Shown here piece after piece: positions 40,901-53,600 of a stretch of DNA of 64,000 nucleotides (positions are counted from its first letter, which is position 1; each line of letters starts with the position of its first letter). A program made the position numbers and the translations under genes. The notes under the pieces were generated by a model. That model was not told the origin of the DNA. It did not search any database and worked only from the letters and a program-made list of their open reading frames with translations. Source of the stretch: Hirudinaria manillensis (lineage: Eukaryota; Annelida; Clitellata; Hirudinida; Hirudinidae); assembly GCA_034509925.1 (NCBI GenBank), contig CM067533.1:6728535-6792534 (forward strand), written 5' to 3'.

Positions 40901-41132
40901 ATTATTATTATTGTTATTTATTATTATTATTTATCATTATTATTATTATTATTTATTATTATTATTTATCATTATTACATTGTTATTTGTTATTATGACA
41001 TTTATCACTTATTGTTCCAGGTTTGCCATGATGGCCTGCTGTTGGTGCTCATCGCCAGAGGACCGCCCAAACTTCGTCCAACTCCAGCTGTGCCTCCAGG
41101 ATTATTATGCCACACTCATGCAGGTCGCATGA
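31935..41132 (+). CDS. RYK: RYK receptor tyrosine pseudokinase (Wnt-binding), complete
   Basis: Single-pass Wnt receptor of the RYK/Derailed family. Coding exons: 31935-32049, 32182-32318, 32400-32499, 32641-32785, 33191-33243, 33483-33609, 34053-34132, 34219-34374, 34788-34886, 35146-35351, 39743-39852, 40122-40281, 40550-40686 and 41021-41132. Phases close to 579 codons (578 aa; human RYK is about 607). Signal peptide in residues 1-24 (LFALIIFLIGNFNAVLTS), then a WIF domain (LYLNLSEINRILG, GDLYYVRDG, LQYSIGFAVSN, VFRVTLQC), a transmembrane helix about 192-217 (GVGSVCGFIVILALVV) and the kinase-like domain: EGTYGRIF, VLIK, HRDLGTRNC (434-436), VTDSALSADLFPSDY, RWLAPEV, WSFGVTLWELMTL and MMACCW-PEDRPNF. 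DFG is DSA; human RYK has DNA, so catalysis is doubtful. The 32785/33191 junction has an alternative with a GC donor at 32782. A retrotransposon fills most of the 35352-39742 intron. Confidence 0.95.
35701..36558 (+). CDS. LINE ORF1 protein (coiled-coil, nucleic-acid-binding type)
   Basis: A 285-aa protein starting at ATG 35701. The N-terminal Cys residues (LCHSCMEC) might bind metal. The middle (about residues 40-125) is heptad-rich and probably coiled coil. Then follows LRRNNLVLFNLNE, the start of an RRM-like fold common in LINE ORF1 proteins (compare R-NNLVIFGL), and a basic C-terminus. The expected role is RNA binding and chaperoning of the retrotransposition particle; this is inferred from family knowledge. 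The stop TAG is 36556-36558. Confidence 0.8.
   Translation: MPRLRGQKSPVCVATEIADILGLKLCHSCMECNDSALKSLEDLINKESQEMHLEVLLKDVEVIKKTIAKNENIMEAIEEQNKRIDSLRARMEEISTSSSQKLEESHQDSKAWSSLFGHKVETLVTKVGETNSTIAVNNDRQLRRNNLVLFNLNENEANSKAKDKEEVLRIIKEITDNSMDKEIRDCFRLGKRGEATKPRPLLIKLDNLFSRNLILDSAFKLRKSESFKKVIISHDLSKGDRDERNKLLEEKKKEITARDDVSKWNFVVRGQPGEFHVVAYRKQNF
36543..39404 (+). CDS. LINE ORF2 polyprotein: endonuclease and reverse transcriptase
   Basis: About 950 aa. The N-terminal endonuclease/exonuclease/phosphatase-fold domain shows FYSNVDSLPNKFSEL, ILTEINPKN, VVYRSPN, GDFNLPQINW, LDLVITD and GNSDHDVITF. The reverse transcriptase shows KKGYKNDVRNYRPIALTS, GFIPGRSTTLQLL, YTDLEKAFDKI, GVPQGSVLGPVLFIIYIND and the catalytic FADDAKIY (near 38580). 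The C-terminus resembles CR1/L2 elements. The frame opens after TAG 36540-36542 and has no ATG before the endonuclease motifs; the first start-like codon is GTG 36561. It overlaps ORF1 by 16 nt in the -1 frame, with a slippery heptamer in the overlap. All domain motifs appear intact. Confidence 0.9.
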   Translation, partial: EAKFLDVKGSKRNKTVKDISVFYSNVDSLPNKFSELKVYVNTLEVVPELIILTEINPKNFKYSCQLSEFQLTGYQMASSGFAAKGKRGILLYYKESLSMSEVSFDSAFEEFLCLKLFISGSIVNILVVYRSPNCALKNNDNFILLIKDFFLQKGDHLLMGDFNLPQINWINYSCAGSEDSIESIFLEFIRDKHLIQHVIEPTRRRIKETPHILDLVITDKELIYDVRHRPPLGNSDHDVITFGTFIKHATAEDVRKKFCFELGNYEEMKSSLREIFERLPTSEDSLVTDWCFFRDSLVSSAQQYVPLKTERKKFRFKMTEELKNLIKKKHQLWRKLYRHGEDVKTDFNQVREKVRVLSRNLIVESQNRIAMECRKNPKLFWSYVNKRTSSRSKIATLVEDGREITGDKEKADLFAKFFSSVYESEEQHQINEVFQPKVPAEGMAKLKVDTFMVAKKLSHLNIYKSAGPDGVHTRILRETRYEIAEYLCKIFGGSLDTATVFEDWKISNIVPLHKKGYKNDVRNYRPIALTSICCKILESLIKDHLMDYFLSNGLFCPGQFGFIPGRSTTLQLLRFLDVVTEAVDKGTEIDVVYTDLEKAFDKISHCKLLFKLERYGVHPALIQWIKNYLTQRSFRVVVNGASSELYPVTSGVPQGSVLGPVLFIIYINDIYNVCSNIFLFADDAKIYKMLGPGDSYLLQNDISRVINWYNVWGMKVNWDKCCCMKFGTHQADYEYTVTDTEGTLHLIPKVDKISDLGIILDSKLGFKEHILQRVSRANQMLGVIYRNFKHLSEDALVSVYKALVRSHLEYAVQVWNPYRKGLVDTLESVQHRFTHMCKSCKDLEYIDRLKILKLPSLVYRRKRADLILMFNIIRGTAPEFLCPRLMFCPEERTRGHDWKLSTNIAHRDLRKFFFSNRVVQEWNDLPRSVVGAPNLDIFKMLLDDFFGDCKYLM
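36549..36555 (+). promoter_or_regulatory. candidate -1 ribosomal frameshift heptamer A-AAT-TTT before ORF1 stop
   Basis: In the ORF1 frame the end reads CAA AAT TTT TAG. A AAT TTT fits the X XXY YYZ slippery rule. Slipping by -1 gives AAA TTT TTA GAT GTG and continues directly into ORF2. No strong downstream stem or pseudoknot was obvious by eye. Confidence 0.4.
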
Positions 41133-42851
41133 CTTTGTATAAAGACGGAAGCCATACTTAGTTATTTCATAGACAATCCCTGAAGGTTCAATGACAATCA
41201 ATCTCTAAACGATTGTGAGTTGTGATCCGTTACAAGGAGGACTTGGAGAATTGCTGAGACTGGAGCCTTGTTGTTGCAACCAACTGTTCGTCTGCAAAGC
41301 AGCAACATTAGTGCCTCCTACTTGCAGTATTTCATTTTTGTTTTTTGACTCGCTCGACTCCAATGATGACGTCCGTCCGTCCGTCGCATCGATCGAGTCT
41401 CCGAAGTCACGTGACTCGAGTCGTCGGATTTACTTTTGCTCTTTTGATGTTCTGCATTTTCCTTTATTCATTCGTTTGTTTGTTTGTTGCTAGAATGCTT
41501 CAGAAAGATGGTGGTGTGTTTAGAAAGCTGAATGTAATTTTCTTCTGGTCACGACCTTCCTGTCTTCCACAAAAAGATAAACAGTATTTTACAGTTCTCA
41601 AAAGTCTGTTCAAATTAATTTCAAACTGATCTCTTTAAAGGCATTCAATGAAAACTCTCGTCTGGAGTTTCTCACTGATGACTGTAATTTTGAATTTACA
41701 AATTTTAATAGAATAAACAAACAAATTAAGTAATTAATTAACTTATGATGTGTTTTTAACCTCGTTTTACTTCGAGAGCGTGAATCAAAAAGTTGGAATT
41801 TACAAGAAGTCGAAAAAGTGCAGACGATCGGTTAAGCAGTTCAGAAAATCCACTCGAATAAATAATTAAGAATTCGGACAGATGAGCCCACGATTGCATG
41901 CAAAAAAACAACCCAGGTTTACAAAATCAGAACAAACAAATCCATCAGCAAATCCATCGAACAACAAAACTTCCTAAAACGAAAAAAGGTTGCGAAAACT
42001 CGGAAGGAACCTCGTCCGATGGTGTGCTAGGCACGAAAGCATTCGGTTTCGAAATCAAACTCTGCAATGCAGAAAATTAAAATCAACGGCAGACTTTCCC
42101 AGCACGGCAAGCAGACGACAATTTGATGGATGGTGTTGGAATGAATCAAGTCCCCTCGGGCAAAATGATTGGATAAATGCATCCTGCATCTTTAATAAAG
42201 ATAGTCCTGTTGCTACTTACAATGCAATGCTCGTGGCATGGAGTTGCTGGCAAACAAATTCATCATCATCATCATCATCATGAAAACCCATTTGAAAATC
42301 CATTTTGATTAAGAAGCATAAATTTGCATGCAACTTTGCGTGCACTGAGATTCGCAGGAAATGTGAATAATCCTCATAATACTTTCGGAGGGAAAAAAGT
42401 CTCAGAAATGATATGAAGAAGCAGACGACAGAACAGATATGAAGAAGCAGACGACAGAACGGATATGCGACAGTTTTTTGTTTGAAAAACGCTACAAAAG
42501 TCTGGAGTGAACAAACAAACAAACGGATTCAACACTCGAATTCTCCTAAAATGCAATGCCCTGATAAATGGCCGACGTTAAAAATAATTTTAAATTATCT
42601 CATAAAAGTGCAAAAAATCCACTATTTCGAGAATAAATCTTGAAGTCAAAGTTCTCAAAATGACAAATCAAGTGAGTGAACATGCAAAGAAAGAAAGTCA
42701 GAACCAGAAGAAAATGAAGACGACGACGACGACGATGATTTTTCAGTGATACATCCGGACTTCGTAACATTGCACTACACATTGAAATGCATGTTGTTTT
42801 TTGTTGTTGTTGTTGTTTTTAAGAACATTCATCAGTGATTAACAAAAACAC
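41133..42851. other. convergent intergenic region, RYK 3' end / ANKS1 3' end
   Basis: Presumed 3' UTRs of both genes, with an AATAAA for the plus strand at 41712-41717. A 26-bp unit (GAAGCAGACGACAGAAC plus a GGATATG/AGATATG end) is tandemly doubled at about 42418-42466. ORFs at 41215-41493 and 41345-41629 resemble no family I know. Confidence 0.5.
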
Positions 42852-45800
42852 TCAGACAAAGGTCGACTTTCTCTCCGTGGCAGTTTGTGGTCGCAGAGCA
42901 GCCGGAATCGCGGGCGCCGTTGCAGCCGCGGCGGTCGACGGAGACGTCGTCGACGACGATGACGACAGCGACCTTCCGTTCTGCTTGGCAACTTCTTGTT
43001 GGATGATTTTGAAAGCAACTTCAAAAGCTTTGCCAAGAGCCAGGACGACATCTGTTGAGAGATTCTGGAAAAAAAAAACCACAGGTACTAATGCCATAGT
43101 CCTGACTATTAGGTGATTAAGAGGATTGATAATGATATGAAAATGACTTAAAATACTTGGAATAGATGGAATGAATGATGGTTGTTTGCATTGAATTTGT
43201 CAACAGAGTTGTTTTGAGACGTCGCCGTCGGTGAGACTCAACAACAACAATAGCAATAATAATAACAGCAGCAGCAGTAACAACAACAACAATAACAATA
43301 ATAACAACAACAACAATGCACTACTAACGATGTACTGGGCATTGAACACGTGACAAAAGTGAACTGATTCAAGGACGTCCCAAGCGACGAATGCAAAGTA
43401 CTCGAGAAGTTCGCTGTCCTGGCAGACGCAAAAGACGTTGCTCACTTCGTGGGATCCGAGAACTTCCTGAAGGTTTTGAAGATTTTGTGACGAAATTGTA
43501 AATTTAAATTTTTAAATCAATGCCAAAACTCCACCTGAACATTTAATGAATATTCAAAGAACGTTCAGTGAACGTATAATATAAATAGTATAATATAATA
43601 TATAATATATATATATATATAATAGTATAATATAAAATTCCTGGCAAGATCAGTAGATCTAACGTCTGCCCGATGAATACTGGCATTCGACCGAGCATAT
43701 CGACTCGAGACAAAGTGAACGTCAATTATCGCTAATTTTAACAGAATGGATGCCATTGCCACTTGGTCAATTAGAATTTAAAATTAGAAATTCATTTTAA
43801 TACATTTTATTTAATTTCTGAGACGTTTTTGTTTTTTAACTCATGATTGATGGACGAAGACGTCCTTCCTAGATTTTGCCGCCTCACCTGAGATATTTGA
43901 TCCCTGAAGGTGACTTGATTGGGAGAGATCATTATCACAACTCGTCTGCTCTCGACAGGAGAAAGCTTCAATAAAATTGAGACCAAATAGGATCATGTAG
44001 GCTTTGAAATAAATAAATTATGATAAGTAGATAAATAATATAATATATTCTAAATAATATCTCTTGATAAGATAAAGGAATAAATTATGGTAATGTTGAT
44101 GGATAGTATAATATAAAATTCCTGGCAGGATCAGAAGTAAATAAATTATGATAAGTAGATAAATGATATGCTTCAAAGTGGTTTCACTATAGCCCAGTGC
44201 AGTGCAAAAATAAGCAATTAAAAAGAAGCTCATTTATCAATTTGAGAACAACCTCATGTTTATTCATGATTTTTATTTAATTTATTTAACCTTTAAAACT
44301 AAAATTTTAATAATTTATTTATCACCTAATTACCCGATTAAGCATTAAAATAATTGAAAGTAATTGAACAATAATTTTTTTTTTCTCGGAGTCCACTCAC
44401 TCGAATCTGTTCGATGCACTTCCTGGCAAGATCAGGTCTCTCAATGGACAGAAGTTTTACTGTGCCCAGGTACTGTGAGTGAATGAAGAGCAAGTAAAAG
44501 AATAAAAATCAAACGAATATTAATTATGAACCGGGATATTTATTGAATATTATTATTTCCAATTCCATGAAAAACAATTTAAATGTTGGCAATATTAATA
44601 AATGACTTCCAAGTCAACAAACTGAGTTGCTCTCTTAATGTCCGTACAATTTCATTCAGCAATTGGAGGTTATTTATTTATTTATTAATCCATTTAATAT
44701 TTTTAATTAAATTTAATTTTTAATTTATTTAGGAGGACGTAAGCTTTTGAAACTCACGGTGACCGAGAAACTGCTGTGGCCGAGCTGTAGGTCGGAAACT
44801 TCGGAGACAAAGTCCGTCTGCTTGGCACCGACGCCGGAGGTCGTCTGGAGGGAAGAAGCAGACGCATTCGAGGAGGAAGGGGTCACGACCTTTATCGTGG
44901 GTTCCAGAATGCCGCACTTCAAAAACAAGATAAAATGACGTTTTCTAAATAATAATAATAATAATAATAATCATATTTCCACAGAAGAAACATGATGCAA
45001 GTCAGAGTCTGCAACATTAGCAATATGAGATCATCAGTATCCTAGTGTAATTCAATATTTGTTTTGGTTTCAAACTAATTAATTTCATTATGGATCATTT
45101 AAACTCTAGGTGCTGACACTCTAGCTAGTTTTAAACCATTAACCATCCATCCAACAATCCATCCATCCATCCATCCACCCACCCACCCATCCATCCATCC
45201 ATCCATCCATCCACCCACCCACCCATCCATCCATCCATCCCTCATTTGATCTTTCAGCTTGAAATCTCCCATTGAGAAATGTTGACAGAAAAAACATTGT
45301 GACTCAAAATAATCAATCTCCAAAGGTAAAGGACAACAACTACATCATAACGATTATAACCATGGTGGTAACATAATAGCCTGGTGATGATAATAGCAAC
45401 GGTGATGATGACATTGACGATGATGATGATGATGATGATATTGGCAATGATAATGACTACATTCTATGGTGGTGATGATGACTAAGATAGCAGAGAAGAG
45501 ATAATATTAGGGGAAAAGAGGATGAAAATTAAAAAAGAACAAAATAAGAACAACCACAGGTTATCAAATGTAACAAAAATTATGTTTTAATAAACGTGGT
45601 TTGGAAGGAAATCCTGAGGTTATAATTGATCGCAAGACCTGAGGTTTGTTGGTATTGCAATAACCAACTATGGTTGTACAGTTGGACTTCTCACCAAATT
45701 AAATTTTACTCATTCATTTATTTATTTATTCATTTATTTATTTATTTATTTGCTTATTTAGAATGTAATAGAAACAAATCTATGGCAATGCAGACAAAAA

Positions 45801-47171
45801 AAGATGACGACGACGACGACGATGATGATACCATGGCTGATAACGAGGATGAAGTAATGATGTGTTAATGTTGATTACTAAACCATAAAACAAAAGAGAA
45901 TTCTTATAAGGGGGTTGATTTGGAGACATGAATATTTATTAATCCATGGACATGAATATTTATTAGCAATTCATGGACAATTACTTTTCAATAAATATCT
46001 TTGTTATTCAAACAAAAGTACTGCACCCAATGACCCCCTAGTAAGCATAATTAATTCTGACAAAAACTGACTCAATAAAATAAAAGTTATTCTCACAATC
46101 AGCTAAACAAACATATAAATAAGTGAATAAATAAATAAATAAATAAATAAATAAGAGAATTAATAAATAAATAAATAAATAGTGCCAACATTTCTCAGGA
46201 CCTCTTCCAGTGTTATGACCTTTGACTCCCTCCTCGAATCGTGACCTTCGACGTGTCTCCTGAGGGTGCTGCTGGCACTCGAACGACCAGACTTGTTCGA
46301 TCGAAGAGAAGAATAATCCTTGAATAGGCTGACGTCCCCGATGTTGTTGTTGTTGCTGTTGTGGCTGTTGTTGTTGTTGCCGCTGAGGTTGTGGTGTCGT
46401 TGGAGGAGATACTCGGTCAGGCAGATGTTCTGCGGAGCGGAACCTTTGGACTCGTCGACCTGGTTGTCGTGGCAACCGTTAGCCTTTGGATCCGTGACGG
46501 GGATCTTGAGGGGAGAGTCGTTATGAGAGGTTAGAGGATGATTTAGAATTCTGTGCCATCACCATCATCATCATCATCATCATCATCGTTATAATTAGTT
46601 GTATAATTAGCTACATAATTGAAATAAATGGACAAGAAGAAAAATAAATCATGGAAAGTTTAAAGTAAACTGAACAACCGATGCATAAAATTCAATTAAA
46701 CTCTGATAACGAAACTGAATCACTTCAAAAAACATGTCCAATCAGATCAACAACAACAACAACAGCAACAATGAATTCCAAACCAACTTTGGAGTTGGCT
46801 TGTGATCTCAAAGCGTTTATTGATGCCATGATCCTATTTCTATGTCCCAGTCTGGATATATGGAAGAGCTGAAAACAGAATAAAATTTATGGAAGGATTT
46901 TATTTAAGAAATTCATTTTATTTAATTTAAGAAATGAATAAAATGTCAACTATGCAAGTTCATTTGGTAAACGTGAGTCAGTGATGAGACCTCGTTGTTG
47001 ACTTGTGTCGATGTGACCATGTGCGTGTGTGCAGACAACATAGGGACAACATTACTAATATTAATTAAGATTACATCTTGTAATGCATCCTAAAATTATA
47101 ATTGTTACAAAAAGTTACACCATCATCATGACCATCATATTACATATTACATGATGATGATGATGATGATG

Positions 47172-47222
<51 letters not shown>

Positions 47223-50200
47223 TAATGATTTAAAAACAATGGACAATTATTTGCAATTAGCAAATAATCCTGTAATTTGAACAATTGCCTCATTGCAATG
47301 TTGTTTCGTCATCAAGTAATTCCAGTCGTTTGCTTGCACATAAAAAATATTATGTTTTTATTATTAATCATGCTTATTATTCATGTAATTATTATTTAAA
47401 ACAAAAATTCTTCCATAATAACAATAAAATAAATAATAATAATTGTTATCAACACGATAGTATTATGCTATAATTAATGGTATAAACTAATAATAATAAT
47501 AATTTGTTATTGATATTAAAAGTGGTGGTCCAATAACCTAGGATGATTATGGAAGACTTTGTTTAATCTTAAACATGTTTTCAAATTTAAAAGCATTCAT
47601 TTCCTCTTGCAAGTTTCAACAAGTTATTTAAAAATAATTATTTTAAAATCCCAAAAAACCTTCACAAATGTGGTGGCAATTAAACCAAGATGAGTAGGAA
47701 AAGCCTGGCTTATGATGGATTGGTTAGTATTTATAGAACTAAAAGGAATTTAGCTGAGAGAATAATTTATAAAAATTATTCCAAAATTATTTGGAACTTG
47801 GTTCTCAGGAGTATCCATTTCTAGAATTACATCACGTCCCTATATACATGCATGCGATACATTATTTCCAAGACAAACAATCAAGCTTGTTTTCTTCTCA
47901 AACAATTCAATAAATAATAATATTTTTTTTTCAAAATAATAAAAATGAAATGATCCTCCTTATTTATGAAATCATACAAATCATTAAAAATAAATAAAAA
48001 ATTTTGTTTAATAAGTTGCAGACTCCCTTCATAATATGTCATGTAGCAATATCATGTGGCAGCCAATCGCAGCACTCCATCCTACTTTTCGCTAATAATA
48101 ACCTGCAGCATAATAAACATCAGAAAATATTTTCAAAGCAATAAAGATCAGAAAAGTAGGAAATACAAAAACCATACAAAAACAAACAAACAAGCAAAGG
48201 TCATTTACTGAGGTCAACTGAAGATCCCAAATGTTTAGCAAGTCTTCGACACGAGAGCATCCATGGACTGCAAAAGTGTCGCAATAATCTGATAAGTCCA
48301 GAGAGGTCAACCAGTCCCTGACGGAATCAAAGGAGGAGCAGAGGCCCAGTTGATCTGCAGTCGCGGGAGAACATTAGAGAATGAATTGTTTAAGAAATCC
48401 AATAAAATTATTGTAAATAATGCAAAATCTAATAATGTTTAAAATAATTTATTTTCTTTTTTTTTTGATAAACCACATCAAGTAAAAGTTAAGTGACGTA
48501 AGAAATAATAATAATACAATAATAATACAATAATAATTATTATTATTATTATTACACTGAGTAAATTCATGTTTAAAAGATAAAAGACTTTTGGTAACCA
48601 TCGATCTGAAGTATAAAGAAGATAGAAAGAATGAAAGGAACAAATGAATAAATGAATGAACGAATGAATGAATCCTTATCTGTGAAACAACAGCAGCTGA
48701 AAAACTCAAGAGAAGTTGTTTTAAAATTCAGGGAGCACAATTATTGCTTCCAAAGCAGACAACTCCTTTTTTTTTATTATCAACATTCCCATCAGCCTGG
48801 ATTCCTGGGTTCAGTGGTTGATTGATGATGACGACGACGACGACGGCGGAGGCGGTGGTGGTGATAGTGGTAATGATGTTGACGACGTCGACGATAACGA
48901 CCTTGACAATGATGATCATGGTTGAGTGGATGTCTGATAATATCATCTTTATCCTATGAGTTGAACTGGACGTCATCATCATCATCATCATCGTCTTCCT
49001 CATCGTAATCATCATCATCATCATCGCAATCTCCAATTGATTTCCACCGTTCAATTCTAAGCCGATCACTACAAGCCAGGTCAACAAGTGTAGCCCTTAT
49101 TCTAGAATTCTAGAATAATTCCCCAATTATCCATCCAAAGATCTTTATCTGGGTTTATAGTCAGTTCATTTCAATCGAGATACTTTCCAGATATTCGTGA
49201 TGGTTTTGTTAAAAGCCCCACCACCACCATCACCATAGTCATCTTCATCATCATCGTCATCGTCATCACCATCGTCATCGTCATCACCATCGTCATCATC
49301 ACCACCACCATCATCTCAACCATCATTTCACTGAAGCCATGAGTCATCGCGACCCGTGACTAATGACTGAATTGTGGCTGGTACTTTCATCCAATTTTAA
49401 TTCAAGTGAAATTAAAAACTGTTTTTTATTTTAAATTAATATAAATTTTAAATAATCTAATTAATTTTTATTAATTTTATTAAATGACATGATATTCTAA
49501 ATCCGAAGATCGAAAGTGAACTTGGATCACGAGCTCGGTTTGCATTTCAAACCAAAGAATAAATATCAAAAATATTCGTTAAAAAAATTTCCAAAAATTA
49601 TCCATAAATTCTTTAAAAGAGAATTAAAGTATATATTTCAATAAAATAAATAAACAAACAAGAACCTAAACTGGTCTCGTTTTTGAGCTGTTGTGAGGCC
49701 TGGATTAAAAGCCTCCTCTCGTCGACATCAGACAATCCAATCTCAATCAAGTCTCCATCGGACATTATTTCAGGGCCCTGAGGAAAAGGAAACGAAACAA
49801 AATATAATGAAATATAAATAAATAAATAAAAACAATTATAAGATTAATCAGATTAATTATGCACAACTTGTGAAGAATCGTGCAATACGAAATTATATAA
49901 ATATGATTACTCGTAATAACTATGGAATAGAACTTGAATAGAATCCCCCTTTCGTAGATTCAGTTGCAAAAAAATCAACAAAATTCCGTTGGACCAAGGC
50001 ATTGTTTATGACAATGCAGGGAAACAATCAAGAAAATGGGTCAGAATAACAAGGCTATTATTGATTAGATTCCACGGCAGGAGCAAGAAACGGAGAAATG
50101 GAGAAATTCAATATCGCCGATTGTTTTTTTTGAAATCTTCTTTGAAATTCAAAGACACGCAAAAACAACAAAACAACAACAGCAGCAGCGGCATCGGAGG

Positions 50201-50450
50201 TTCTCATCAAAAGGTGTTTCAAGTTTAATATTCAATTTGACACTTTCCCATGTGCCTCAACGTGTTATTGATCATCGTATTGATCATCGTACTGATCGTT
50301 TTTAGTCATCATTCGAAGTGATGATACTATATCCATTGAAATACTACACCCATCGTGGCAGTTACGACACGATGAAATGAAATTATTTCTTCTATAAAAC
50401 TCAACTATAAAATTGCTTTCTGCTTCTTAATTATAATCATATGTGGCATA

Positions 50451-50484
<34 letters not shown>

Positions 50485-50609
50485 TTATAATAATTTTTTT
50501 ATTCCACTCTAAAAAGTTGAGATTTATAAAAAAAAAATATTATGAAACATTACATATTATGGCAAAAAATACTGTAAAATAAAATTATTAAAAATAATAG
50601 AATTAATAA

Positions 50610-50644
<35 letters not shown>

Positions 50645-53600
50645 CGATAACAATAATAATAATAATAATAATAATAATCGAACCATGAATCTCAGGTCGT
50701 CAAATCCATTGGATATGAGGAAGTGTTCATATTTCGAGAGGCCCTGATCCGACAGCCAATCAGTGAGAGCTCTGTCGTAAGCCATGAACCTGTCTGAAAT
50801 TTGATGGGTGTTATGTAGGACTGTGACAAGTGACCCTGACCTTAATTGATGCATTAGTGAATGATGCTGATTGGTGCATTAGTGAATGACAATCAATCAA
50901 ATTTGTGCATTAGTGAATGACAATCAAACAAATTTGCTTAAGCAAGAGTTAATGGAAACAGTTTCAATTAAGAAGCCAGTTATAATTACTCCACTAGTTT
51001 ATTCTAGACAACTAATTAATTATTGAAATAATAAACTAAATAATTAATTATGTAATTTTAGTTAGCTACGATGACAATTACATAACAATTACAGTAATGG
51101 GTTTCAATTTCAGGGATGAATTCTGTGAATTAAAGTTGCAAAACTTTTCATTGCATGTGTATCAAATCCCTAATGCACACTTGAATTACTTTCAGCTTTT
51201 CACCCGATGATTCATCATCGTGGCATTATCATCCATCTCGACATCACTATCATGATGTCATCACAGTTCGTCTATTTGTAATAACCACTACTAAGCACCC
51301 CAAAAACTCAAGATATAAAACGACCAATATAAAGAAAACTGAAATTAAAATCTAATAAAATCTTCAAAGGCCTTGAAAATTCTTGAAGTGATAAGTTGTA
51401 AACACTTGTAAATTATTTCAACTTGAGAATTTAACCATCATCTCAATTTAAGCCAGGCTTAACAGTAAGAAAACAAACTAAATTCCAAATAAAGGAAAGG
51501 TTATTAGTAATAGTTATATATTATTTATTATATTAAACATGATGAAGTTCAAGCTATACTACAATGCATAATATTATATTAGTGCATTAGCCATGCCTTG
51601 ATATTAGGGCTATAAGAATGTCATAAAATGTATCTTAACATTAAGTTAAGATATGCATCATTATGCATAACAAATGTTTCTTAACACTTCAATTATCCTT
51701 AAAGCTATACATAAAGGAGTTCACTTTTAAATTGCAATCTTATCACAAAACGTTTCTTTAAGAAATAATTTCCTCCCGTCAACAACAAAACAATGCAACA
51801 ACAAACCATTAGAGAAATGTGGAAATCCTCCATTGGCCGTGGATTCCTCCGGTAGCGAATTGCTGCTCTCCAAGATATTGCTGATGCCTTCATCATCCAA
51901 GGCGTCGGTGGTCAGACCCGTGTCCAGGGAGGCCATGACCCTCTCGATCTGAAAATCAAAATTGCTGTTTTAGATTCAAATTAAGAATTTGCATATTTTC
52001 ATTAAATTTATAATAGATTTTGGATTATAATAAAGCTAATATTGGGTAGTTTTCAGGTTTGTTTTGTTTTATACATGTGAGGCCAAATGAATTGGATTTA
52101 AGTTACTGTCACCTGTTATTAAAAGTATTCTAGTACCTTATTATAAAGCACTTAGCATTATATTCAAAATAACAAAATATTTTTAATTAAATTGAAAATT
52201 CTCACCCAAAAAGTGAGAACCATTAAAGGCCTCTTAATGTACTTATTTACATTTAATAATTGTTACAATAATTTCGTGGATGAGTTGGTCTCTCTTAAGT
52301 CATTAACCATCATCACTTTTACCCATCGAAGAAGAAGATAAGTGGTTTGATAATAAAAAAAATATTTAAACTGAGCTTAATAATAAATAATTGAGCTTAC
52401 TATTTCTGGCATAATCTCGGGTATTACTTAATGACTTATCATCAATTCATCATCACCATCATCACCACCTCCACCATCATCATCATCATTATTATTGTTA
52501 TTAACTCAAAGTGATTATTATGATCTCCCACAAGTCTAGCAGCAGTAAAAACAAACTTCTATCCCTATAGGAAAAAATCAAATAAACTGGGACCATACTA
52601 GTTTCAGCCTCATAACAACGAGATCTCATAACGTTGACTTAATGCTTAATATTAGTCAGGCAATAACCAGTCAGTAGTTAATCACTTAACAACCAAAGTC
52701 CAACCATTCAGTAAGCTATCACTACCAGGCTAAATACAAACTGAAATCTCTAGACAGGTGAGACTAATCAAATTAGTGAAAATAAATTATAGAAATATTA
52801 ATTCAGTGATTAAGTTATCCCAGACATAAAATATAAATATGTAAAATACTCTTTGCATTTTTTTGTATACAAATCACCGTCAAACAAAGTGCAGCATAAA
52901 GAAACCATCTTGTCTATATGTACAGTACTACACTCGTACAGTGTACTAGTTATTAAAAATTCACATGCCTGAAACAAATTAAGTCATTGCAATCAGCCTT
53001 GCCAGCCTGTCAAACCTTATCAAATAGGTGAAAGGCTTACAATGTCGTCGTCGAGCTGTTGAGAATTGAAAATTATTAAAGACTCTCGAACTGACACTCC
53101 AGTCGGTGTTAATGGAGATTAAATTTTCTTCCAAACGAGATTGTTAGGTCAAGATAGATAAAGCGATTTGAAATGTTTCCAGGAGGGCAAAGTCTGCTAA
53201 AAGAAGATGTAAATAAAGTTTGAAAAGATCAGATATAGCGCCACGCGATTGAGTTATTTCCTTTGCTTTGCCATAAATAAATAGAACTCTGGTGGAGCAT
53301 GTTAATGACTAGATCCAAATGCAGGACACCACGGTCGTCCGTGCTAATTGGAAAGAATACCTTTGATGCAGAGGAATAATTGTTTCGCATGTAATTATGA
53401 TACCGCAGTTATTTATTTATTTATTTATTTATCTATCAGTTAAATCAATTTTAGCAACCTCGTCCGAAATCCAGTTCCGATTTCAATGACGATGCGTTCA
53501 ATAGCCGGTAGAAATCTCACACCTAGTCAAAGTTTGATCAGATCAGGCGATAACTGCTCGTGAAAATTTGTCTCGCAACTAATTGTCATCGATTGTCTCT

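Noticed and set aside
45099..45323. 74-codon ORF of Trp-Met-Asp-Gly repeats
   Set aside because: It is a translation of the CCAT microsatellite.
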